Of a stretch of DNA of 64,000 nucleotides, positions 11,371 through 21,179 are shown in pieces. Both the position numbers and the translations under genes were made by a program. Positions within the stretch are counted from its first letter, which is position 1. Each line of letters starts with the position of its first letter. Source of the stretch: Cryptomeria japonica (taxonomy: Eukaryota > Streptophyta > Pinopsida > Cupressales > Cupressaceae); assembly GCF_030272615.1 (NCBI RefSeq), contig NC_081409.1:872753927-872817926 (forward strand), written 5' to 3'. The notes below the pieces were generated by a model that saw only the letters and a list, made by a program, of their open reading frames with translations, was not told the origin of the DNA and ran no database searches.

Positions 11371-13730
11371 ATGGGTGGCAATCTAATTTGCCATGAGCCA
11401 ACAGTCCATGAAGGGTTGCTGCAAGATGTTGTCTATGAGCATTATTTCCGAAACCACGACTGGTTGGATTATTTCTTGAAAATTAGGGATTACAATGACA
11501 AGATAGCTACGGAATTTATGCATTCCTTTGATGAAGGAGAAGCTACAATTAAAGGGTTGAGGGTAATTGCTATGGAGCAGCGAATTGCAGAGGTCACAGG
11601 GTTGCTGCAGGAAGGAGAGTTTTTTCCAGAATCAAAAGACACAAGGAGTGCCAGGACAGAGTTCACAATTTCCACTGACATACCCTTAATGGTGGATAGA
11701 CAAGGGACTAGAAGGGTTTCTTTACTAGCACATTGGCCTCAGGTAGCTTTGTATGTTATGAAATATATTACATGTGAAGGGTGGTATTCAAATATGCATT
11801 CACCTCATTTTAATTTACTTAGTCATCTGCGTCATGGCTGACGAGTTAATGTCCCAAATTTCTTGTACCATTTCATTTCTATAAGTGCTAAGGAGACTCG
11901 AAAATATGGAAATCACTCTGTTAGCCATCATGGACTGGTTAAGTTGCTTATACATTGATCCCTGAGAGATGTTTCACAAATGGAATGGAGTGTATTTAAG
12001 GATATTCTGCAATTTAGGGTTGATGATGCCCCTATTGCGAATAATCCACCAACTCAAGAAGATATTGTTGCAGAAGATCTTTCTCATGAAGATGAGGGTT
12101 TGCTGGTTGGTGAAGGAGCCGCAATTATTATGGAAGGAAATATTGAAGCAGAGTCAATCAAAGAACAACCCTCTACTTCTCTTCAAAGAGATTCACCTGT
12201 TTTGCAAAGGGAAGGAAAATAATTGGAAAGGATGAATCAAATGAAGAATTTGTTATTCGGCTGCAGGAAACGTAGATTCCTCCTACAACCAAGAGGTGTC
12301 GAACAAAAATAAAAACTCTTGCAGCCGTTTCAAAAGTGTATGTAAGGAGAATGAGAAGAAGGACACAAAAGACTCAATCTGTGAGTAATCTAGCAGAAGT
12401 TATTGTAGTAGAAAATTCGGAAGAAGAAGATGCTGTAGAGAAAGAAATGCAAGAAAACCCTGTGGAAGATGAAATTCAAGAAAACCCTGCAGAAGAAGAA
12501 ATCCAAGAAGAAATTCAGGAAGAAGTTGTAATGGATAAGCTAGCAAATCTTGCTTCTGTGGCATTGCAATGTGAAGATATTGTTGAAGATGTTCTACAAC
12601 AACCTGAAGAAAATGTGGGAGATATGTCAGCTTAGAATGAGGAGTTTGTTGAAGAAATCCCATGGTCTAAGGTAGGACCTATTAGACCTCCTTCATTCCT
12701 AAGTAGTTTATCAATTGCTTTAACATTTTTTAGGCAATGGGAAATAAAGAAGGATAGGTTGCAGGGGATAATTAATAAGCAACAAAAAAGAGATGAAAAG
12801 AAAGATAATAGAATTAAGGTATTAGAAGCTAAGGTAGAAGAGATTTATGGTATGGTTCCTGAGATGATGCAGTGTAGGGTACCCCCAAGAATTTATGGAG
12901 TACATTTGAAAGTGCAGTATCTGAATTTCAGACTAAACTGCATTGTCAGGGACCTTAATCCATCCTTGGAAACACCTGAGGAATTCTATCATGCTTATCA
13001 AACCTCTCCACATGCTATAAGGAATTTGTTATGTGAATTATATTTACATAACTATGCTGTACCCCAAGACAGAGAATGGAATCCTTTATTGTATATTGGG
13101 GATATCCATCTCAGAGCTTTAATGTCATGGATCCAAAATGAGATGATCATAGGACCACAAGCCAGGGAGTTTGAAAAATTAGAGCTTGACTGTCCATTAC
13201 CATTGAGAAGGGAATTTGAAGCACCCAGGGTTCTATATTATGATTGGTAAAAGTTGCTAAGAAGAGATGATGTCAGTAAGATAGTACTTCCAATGAGAGA
13301 GGAAGTTTATCAAGCGTATGAGAATTTGGTTCAGACCCACATGACAATCACACTAGAAGGGTTAACTCAACACTGGAATCATCTACCAAATTATGTAAAA
13401 CTAGGAGAACCTTACTCATTATAGAATTTTCATGCAGCCATACAAAGAGCCTCCAGATACATACAACTAGGCAGGGAGAAAGCCAACAACTGGTTGCCAT
13501 TGATCTTTTAGCCTCCGATCCTTATGTGGCCACTTTTGGTATCCCAACCAACAGAACAAAATTTTGATGCAGTTGTAGAAGAAACAACTAGATGGTCCAG
13601 GTTGGAGAAAATGAAAAGATTTTATTGGAATTTGCCTTCCAAGGGAACCAGACAGGACACTGTTGGTGATTTCAGAGTTTCAGCAAAAATAAAAAAATTT
13701 CCTTTTGCTGTAGGAGCAGCAAACCCTTAA
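11371..13730 (+). pseudogene. Extra 3' ORF in the envelope position (plant transposon-protein-like), broken
   Basis: ATG at 11,371 opens one frame (to 11,841, then 11,980-12,222 in phase). After one frameshift near 12,230-12,330 the rest reads in another frame (12,336-12,635, 12,759-13,250, 13,524-13,730). The N-terminal part has a conserved-looking pattern (IKGLRVIAMEQRIAEVTGL, then HFNLLSHLRHG and HHGLVKLLI). It resembles plant transposon-associated ORFs, possibly the Putative plant transposon protein family; this is inference. The middle is a low-complexity Glu/Gln tract (QENPVEDEIQENPAEEEIQ), followed by a short coiled coil (KKDNRIKVLEAKVEEIYGM). I see no signal peptide or transmembrane segment, so an envelope function is not supported. 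Confidence 0.6.
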
Positions 13731-13742
13731 AGTTGGGGGGCA
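13728..13742 (+). other. Polypurine tract of the Athila-like element
   Basis: TTAAAGTTGGGGGGCA abuts the TG of the 3' LTR at 13,743, the position required for plus-strand priming. Confidence 0.85.
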
Positions 13743-15005
13743 TGATAAGTCAATGCTTTAACATGTTTTTTATCATGACTCTTAGGTTTTTTGGCATCTT
13801 TTGGGTTGCATTGTGATAGTAAAGTATTGCGAATTGACTATATGTAATCCATGTTTTAAAACTGAACTTAAGAAATCCTGTTTGAACTTTGTCGCTTAAT
13901 TCCTGTAGCCATGCCAATTTATTCCTGCAGCCAAATGATTTGTCCCTGTGATATGTGGATTATTTAGGATAATGTCATATGTGAGTTAATGAATGTATTA
14001 ATTGAGTAAGATACATATGAATGTCCTTGTATGTTGTTTTTGTTTTAGTGTAGATAATAATTGTTGCTGCGATGGATGATTTTCTTTCGCGCCTAAGGAT
14101 TGGAGAACCACGTTCAGATAACTAGAGGTCAAACTGAAGGGGATTCAAGCAAGCGCAATGTATGGCATAATCGGAGCAGTTATATTTTTCCATGGGAGTG
14201 TAACTTTGGTGCATATTGAATTCACAAAATATCGCTTTGGCGTGCAAAGAATGTGGTTCGGTTTCAGATCCACGGTTCCTGTAGCCAAGCTCTTAGTTAT
14301 CTCCTTCATCTGACATTTATCCACCTCTTCTTCTGGGTGTAACTTGAGTTGTCCATTGTAGTTGATCTTTTCTTTATAATAAGCTCTTCCTTCTTTCTTA
14401 GAGTTAGATAAGATGGAAAGGAATTGAGCAGAGTTTTGACAAGCATTCTGAATTTTCTCTTTTAGATATGTAATCATTTTCAGGAAGAAATGAATAAGAA
14501 TATGTTGTTCTGATCTATTAATAGTAATTTTCTAGAAGTTTGATATCATTCATCCAAGGGGGCCCACTTGGTGAGTGATCCTGTGTTTATGATCATTGAA
14601 GTTAGTTTTTACTTAGTTGCAGTGGAAGTTCATGATTGGATTGTTCCTGCAGCCATTGGAAATAGATCCGCTGACTGTTCCTGCAGCCAAGACAGAACGA
14701 TGTGATTTCTGTTATTTTCATTAGATCATTTCAGCAGTGTTTTGTGAAGCTTTCATATAGCCTTTTATGATTCCATTCCTACCTTTCCTTTTTGCATAAT
14801 GTTAGTTACTATAGTAATGCAGAATAATCATTTAAGGAGCTTAGTGCATATATATTGTAGACCCATTTTAAGTTTTACGTTCTTGGATTGATAACTAAAT
14901 GAACACCAGCCATGAAAATAGTAAACCCTCCCATATGAATGTCCAAACTTGAGATTGAGATTTCAATTAGAGGTATTATTATTATCATTATAGTTGGGGT
15001 CGACA
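13743..15005 (+). repeat. 3' LTR of the Athila-like element
   Basis: It begins TGATAAGTC and ends CGACA, and pairs with 3,943-5,206. TTCCTGCAGCC-type motifs lie at 13,900, 13,922, 14,276, 14,644 and 14,678. Several differ from the 5' LTR only by C/T, for example CTGCAGCC versus CTGTAGCC at the first site. Confidence 0.9.
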
Positions 15006-15010
15006 GGTAT
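15006..15010. other. Target-site duplication GGTAT (right)
   Basis: Exact repeat of 3,938-3,942 directly after the 3' LTR. Confidence 0.9.
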
Positions 15011-15732
15011 CTCGAGGAGGATCCAACGGTGGGCGCTATTTCGCAGCCCGAAGGAGCAGGACAGTTACTGTTCGCGAAACAACGAAGACTGTTAATGTTA
15101 ATCGCTTGGTGCACGGTTAGGGAGGTAAACTGTTAGGTCAGGACATGACAAAGACTGATCAAGTTCTATTTGATCGGACGGCTAGCGCAGTTTGGCTGGG
15201 TTAAAGTGCACAATGGTTACCATTCACGAAATAGCGAAAGGAATTTTAGCCCATTGCTAGATGAGGAAAAGTCAAAAGGTAAAAGCAGTGCAAGTTCTAT
15301 CTGATCGGATGGTTGGCGTGACTTCGCTAGATGAACATGCAAGGGTTTTATGCTCTATGAAATAGCGAAAGAGCGAAAAGAAAAAATACTCAGGATAGTT
15401 TTGACCCGTTGGAACCAAATTTTTGAATTCTTTCATGAATTCAATTCTGAAGGGACGACTGAAGCATACAACATTAAGGGACAACCGAAGCATGAGGGGT
15501 TAATGTCGTAGTTAAGAAGCCCAATTTTTGTATATACTCTCACATCAATTGAATGAAGGTATCATTTCAAAGAAGTTGTTGCAGAGAAAGTTAGTGCAGA
15601 GCAGAATTCTTCAAGCCGAAATCAGGTTTTCTTGTTCTTTGCTTACCCATTTCTTGAAAATTTTTGAAGTGTGGTTTTGTTCTGTTAAAGAACTGCTTTG
15701 ATTGATAATTGGCATAGTTGCATACTTTCAAA
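15011..15732 (+). repeat. Leader of the older element: remaining ~128-bp repeat units and 5' UTR
   Basis: Further copies of the degenerate unit seen at 3,185-3,700 have cores near 15,074 (GCGAAACAACGAAG), 15,227 (CGAAATAGCGAAAG) and 15,357 (TGAAATAGCGAAAG). The last two units are about 131 bp apart and share the linker AAAAGCAGTGCAAGT with the first left unit. From about 15,490 to 15,732 the sequence is a non-repetitive AT-rich leader just before the ATG at 15,733. Confidence 0.6.
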
Positions 15733-18700
15733 ATGGCACCCAGACGGGAATTGATAGGAAAGGTGAACTATCAGGACATAAACATCTATGATGACTTTCT
15801 GGAACAGTTAACGATGTCAACTAATGTCGGGGCTAGGGCCAAAGAGTTAGTACCAAAAAACCCTCGTTTGAAAATTGGCGATGGCCTGTATGACAAAGGA
15901 AATTGGTTAAGGGACCCTAAAATAGGGATATCAGGTCTAAGTCTTTTTAAAGTTGGTTTTGGTCAAAGACATGCCCCCGCCCCTTTGAATAGAAACTAGG
16001 AACTGGATGTGGGGAAACTTGTGATCCTTGGTGTGTTCATGGATGTAGATTTGTTGACCCTGATCGCATAGAATTATGACCCTGCTACCAGATGTATCAG
16101 AAATATAAAGGGATGAACCCTAGTTGAAATCAAAGATGACGAGTTTATAAATGTTTTCAAGCTTAGTGAAGCTTCAAATTATCTTGAGCCTATTGATTTT
16201 GAAGCATTAGCTCAAGTCTACAATGCACAAAGAGATCATCTTAGGAGTGGCCCATTGAGAGAATTCTTTGTTAAAATAGGAGGGTTAACAGTTGTAGGCC
16301 CCAGTACAATGGAACCATTTTCCCTGAATTTGTTTACTTTAATAGCTAAGGGTATGTATTGGACACTGTGTCAGATCTTTGGAGAAGATGCTGAGAAACA
16401 TATGCCAACCCATTATATGCTGATGATTGCCCAAATTCTAAACCCTTCCCTGGCAATAACATTTGATTTTTCCCCATACCTCACTGATGCTATTCATGTA
16501 GGGCTTGTAGGGATTAAAAATGGTAAGGTGGATAGGCCATTTGGATGGTACCCCCTATTAATGCACATGTTTTTGTTCAAAGGTGCTGATTATTTTGCAA
16601 AAGATATGGATTTGGTCAAGGTTAAAGATAAAGAGGAGATGCCTGTGCAACTTTGGAGCACTGTTCTATCTTGGGATAGAGAGGATGCTAGTTTTCTAAA
16701 GTTTGATTGATGCTTTACATCTAAGATTAGAGTTCTTTTATATGCAGGAAACCCTAGGATTCCTAAGGCTCTTTTGGAATTCCTTAGGCCTAAAGAGTTT
16801 GCAGAAGATATCAAGATTGTTCACAACTGGGGAGACATGTATTTGTATCCTATTTCTACTGCTTTCAGAGTATATGGCTTCAGAGGAACCCCCTATCTAC
16901 TGCCCTATCAGGTCCCATTGAAGATAGGGATTGCAGAAGTGTTGAGACAGATTGGAGGAGTACAAGAGGCTGAGCTGACCAATAGGGGTAAAGGGACCAT
17001 TTTCCCAACTATTACCATGGCCCATCATTTTGTAATTACCAAAGGTAGCTAGAAATACTTTGAAGAATTCTTTCAGCCATATATGTTGTCAACTGTAGTT
17101 TCAAGGTGTGCAGACCCTGAGGATTTCTTCAATGGCATGTTCAGAAAGAGGGCAGTATGTAAAAGTAGGCCTCACCAATTTCAATTTCCTGAAGATTTAA
17201 TTAGAAATGAATTTAGCTTAGATGAGCAGGAATTAAGAAAGGAGAAGTGGGTTGCATACAAAAGAGGACTTGATTTTATTCATCAATTTGATTCTAGCTA
17301 TGACCCTCTTTCTAGTTTTACCCCTTTTGAAGAGAAGGTTAAATTCTTAATTCTTTATTTTGAAGACCTAATGCAAACCCTGAAAGAAAAAAGGGAGGCT
17401 ATAATGCAAAATGATCCTGATAGGGCTAAATTGGTCTTAGCTAAGCCTGCCTTTGCTAAGGCTATCCCACCCGATAATTATATGATGCATAAAAAATCTA
17501 AATATACTGTGATGATGCCAGTGACAAGTGAGCCTTCCACTTCAAGAGGAAAAAGGGCCATTGAAGATGTCATTGATATTCAAGATTCCCCTAAAAGGCA
17601 AAGAGTAGGGAAGGAAGTTGAAACTGATGAGCCTCAATACTCTCCATCTCAATCCCCTATTCACATAGGAGATGAGCAAGTAGTGGCTGAATAATTGCTA
17701 CAGTTAGGGAGTCTTGGTGAAATTGCATACACCTATGATGAGACCCAAGAGGGAATGCCGGAAGAGCCACCTAGTGCTGAAATGAATATAACTGATGGTG
17801 AGCTAAAGGGAAAGGAATTAGACCTCACTGTCAAACAAGCTAGTGAAGAGTTTCTAGCTGACAACAATTTTGTCACAATAGGGGCTTTCATGCAATTTGT
17901 ATGGAAACAAAACATTGAAAAATTCAAGGTTAGATGTGAAAAGAGAATGAGTGAGCAGCCTCACAAAGATACAAATTGAGTGGAAGAAGAGGTTAAACAA
18001 GAAATGATGGCTGAATTCAAAGCTATCACTCCTGAAGCTGGAAGAGAGATGGTGTCAAAGGTTGGTGTTCTAATCCTTCCTGAATGGGATATAACAGATG
18101 CATTGGTTCTTGAAGCAGTAAGAAAAGAAACCAAGCCAATGAAGGGAGTGACATTTAGCAAAGATAATGCTTCTCTAGTCATGTGGTCCCTCAAGAGGGA
18201 TGAAAGTAGAAGAAGGAAAGATGCCTCGGGATCTAATCTTCTAGGAGGTATGATAGTACAAAGAGTCCAGGATACAAGGGTAGTAGAAGCCGCCAGTACA
18301 GTCTTAGAAACTTCAAAGTTTAATGTGGCAGTAGCAGAGAAAGAAGCAAAGGAAAAAGTTGATCTCCAAGTCAAGTTGGAGACAATTTTAAGGGCTTATA
18401 ATGAAGCCAAAAAGGAGGTAGCCAATAGGGATACTATTATTTCTAGACTTTAGAATCAGTTGGTAAGAAAACACCAAGGAGGTGAGTCCTCTACCCTGGC
18501 GATCTCTTCTTCTCCAGCAAGACCTCCACCTACCAGTCCTATTATAGAATTCCCCCCTTCTCCTATGCCTTCTGGTTTTCAACTAGCTGAGACTTTTCAA
18601 CATGAGTTGGAAAAAATGAAACAGGCTCAAGCCTTGTTTGCAAGTAAGTATGAAGAGAAGGTAAAGGCCACCACTTTGAGTTTTGTTGATATAGTAGAGG

Positions 18701-19383
18701 CCCCCACTATGCACACTAATATGAAAAGAATTTTAGACACTCTGTGTGAGTTAAATGAGGACAAGGCTATTTTAGAGCCTATTTTGAATAAGTGGATGCC
18801 AAGAGAAGTGGATTTAGAACTTATGTGTGCATCCTATGATGAAGCAAGATCTGATGTTACTATCAAATCCACATGTGAGTTGGTAAAAGGTTTGACCAAG
18901 TTAGCAGAAGGAAGAGCCAATGTAGAGAGGAAAGCTAACTTGTACAGGAAAGAATATACTAAGCATATATTTGAATTATTTCCTAGGGGTTTTGTCAGCC
19001 AAAATCAGTTGAAGGACAAATAGGTATGGCTTGATGAGCTGGGAGATAATTCATCTTTGAGGGTAAATGAAATTGTTAACAAAGATGACACCTCTTTGTT
19101 TGTTAAAACAATTAAGGAGATAGAAAAGATAAAATCACATTACGGTTTTTTGGAATCAGAGGTGAGGAAAATAAGAAACTCTTACAAAAGGTTACTTAAG
19201 TTAGAGAAAAAGATTGTTGGCTACTCATGGCCTACTGATGATGTGTTCCAAGAGTGGACCAAAAGGTATGCGGTGCAAGAGGAAGATGCTCCAAAACAGC
19301 TAGAAGATGCTCCTGGACAGTTAGAAGATGTTGCAGAAGAGTTACCAACCGAAAAGGTCGTTGAGATAGAAAAAGACTTGTAA
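15733..19383 (+). pseudogene. Unrecognised ~1,216-codon ORF of the older element, one frame with only stop codons
   Basis: The ATG at 15,733 (MAPRRELIGKVNYQDINIYD) opens a single frame that stays in phase to 19,383. Stops lie at 15,997, 16,069, 16,114, 16,708, 17,050, 17,692, 17,977, 18,451 and 19,021. Each is TAG, TAA or TGA where Gln, Arg or Trp fits, and no frameshift is needed. The N-terminal third is globular (GWYPLLMHMFLFKGADYF; SRCADPEDFFNGMF), the middle has a nuclear-signal-like KRAIEDV...SPKRQRVGKE stretch (about residues 600-625), and the C-terminal half is coiled coil with an acidic repeat (EDAPKQLEDAPGQLEDVAEE). An N-terminal pattern (NIKG...TLVEIKDDEFINVFKL) may parallel the 3' ORF of the Athila-like element. 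No RT or integrase is present. Function is unknown; it may be the 3' ORF of a related element or a non-autonomous element's own ORF. Confidence 0.6.
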
Positions 19384-20560
19384 CTGCTTCTTGAAAGAAG
19401 CTATGGTTGTAACTAATTTTCCTTAGGGATGTCCAAAGCTTGTATGCATCCATAATGTTATAAATGGATACCAGGACAGAGGAAAAATGATCACAAGAAT
19501 TTGTAAAGAAACTCTACAAAAATTTATCTACGTTTTTTCTAGTGTTTCACATAAAACTATCTAAGTTTTGTAAGATTTTCCAAATTGAATATAAATATAC
19601 AGACCATTAACTTTGAGCCTAAAATTTGTGTTGTCTTCTGGTATGCTTTCAAATATTTTACTGGTTTCATTTGGGTAATTTAGGGTTATTTCAATTGAAT
19701 AGCGAAGAAAGGCACTGGTCATCTATAGAATACAATTCATCAGTTCACATTTCATTTTAAAGCAATAGGAGTAGCTGAGTAGGAAATATAGAGTAGACTA
19801 TAAATAGTGTATATACATAAATTTCAAGCACAAAAATTGAATAATTTCTACAACAACAATCTTAAACTCATCTGCTATATCTCCATCCTAGCAATTTATG
19901 CCATTTTGAGATGCATTAGGTTAGTCTCAGTCACTAGAACACAATTTGCAACATGCATTAGGAGTTGTCCTCCTTACAAATAGTGCAACATTAAAAAGGT
20001 ATTATCAAAGCTACAACCACAATTCAAAGAGGAAGCTTACAAATATAGGACAAAGCTAGGTACAGTCATAAGTCAAGGCAAATTCATAGTTGAAACTCTG
20101 TCCAAAATAGTGAAGAAGTGCAACAAATGACATGAGAAGTCTAAAGAAGTATTATTGCAATCATGAGTCAAGGATTAATGAAGAGATTTTTTGCATCCAT
20201 GATACAATCCTTAAAAGAATCCATGATACAATCTCAAACACACTTTTTACTGTTCTCTTGGTGATTTTGCCCAATTGTGTATGTCTTGCTTATGTATGAA
20301 AATGGTATTTTGCAGCTTTCCACCGACCATGTATTTGAGAAGTCTTTGATTTAGATATGGCATGAGCTTATTCGTAGAGTGAGACTAGGGAGTTGGACCA
20401 TCTCAACCATGGTGCGCCTGCATATGTATATAGTTTTGTGTATTCATTAAAGATTTTCATTTAATTTTAATAAACTAAAGAGCAATATTCATGACTTACA
20501 AGTAATTAAAAAACTTACAAGGATGAGGCATATTCATTACTTACAATTAATAAAAAAAAC
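19384..20560. other. Non-coding DNA downstream of the coiled-coil ORF
   Basis: AT-rich sequence with no supported ORF. It contains the second 38-bp repeat at 20,400-20,437, and a short tandem duplication at about 20,490-20,582 in which ACTTACAAGGATGAGGCATA occurs twice. The 3' LTR of the older element could not be recognised. Confidence 0.4.
20400..20437 (+). repeat. 38-bp direct repeat, copy 2
   Basis: Identical to 1,808-1,845; flanking sequences are unrelated. Confidence 0.6.
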
Positions 20561-21179
20561 TTACAAGGATGAGGCATATTCATAACTTTTGCAGTGGTAC
20601 CTTGGATATCAACACTAGAAGCAACTCATATTGTTCGTGTACAGACAAGACAATATGGGAGTTCATTATACCCAACAACTTGTGGTGTTGTTGTTCGTGT
20701 TGGCTCCACTTACACCCTGCAATTAAGATTCAATATACATTATTCAATAAGATTAACTGTGCAACATAATGAAATATTAAAAAGTGTGTTACCTTGTTGA
20801 GCTTCGTTTGGTTTCAAGAATAGTTTAATATTCTCTACTTAACAGGGCCAACCACGAGAAGGTGGAAGCTCATTTGGCCCCGCCCCCCCCCCCTCCCCTT
20901 AACATCACTCTAAATTCCCCATTAACATCTTATAACATTCATTCATTAATTGTTTCTACCATTAATGAAATATAGCATTCATTCATTAATATCACATAAC
21001 ATTCATTAACACATAACATTGATTAACATTAATTAACATGCAACATTCATCAATATTAATTAACACATATCATCCATAACCATTAATTAGCACATAATTA
21101 CATTCACTAACACATAAAAATCAGTTATTATCAAATAAGTTAGATTACAACCATTTCTTTCTTTCTTTTTTCTTTGAAG

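Larger units (their letters stand above)
3943..15005 (+). mobile_element. Complete nested Athila-like Ty3/gypsy LTR retrotransposon
   Basis: The element is 11,063 bp, bounded by TG...CA long terminal repeats and the 5-bp duplication GGTAT. Internal order is PBS, gag, protease, reverse transcriptase, RNase H, integrase, a PPT-like tract, an extra ORF in the envelope position, and a PPT abutting the 3' LTR. RT-integrase order and RT sequence (RQPQRR, GFIYPISDSQW, VPKKGGKWRVCVDYRALN) fit the Athila/Tat branch of Ty3/gypsy. All ORFs carry stops and a few frameshifts, so it is not autonomous now. It interrupts the ~128-bp repeat leader of an older element. Confidence 0.9.

Noticed and set aside
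11371-13730. Envelope glycoprotein in the 3' ORF
   Set aside because: No signal peptide, transmembrane segment or furin-like site is visible; the sequence is acidic and coiled coil.
20569-20800. Two overlapping short open frames
   Set aside because: No domain, different frames of the same AT-rich segment, adjacent to a tandem duplication.
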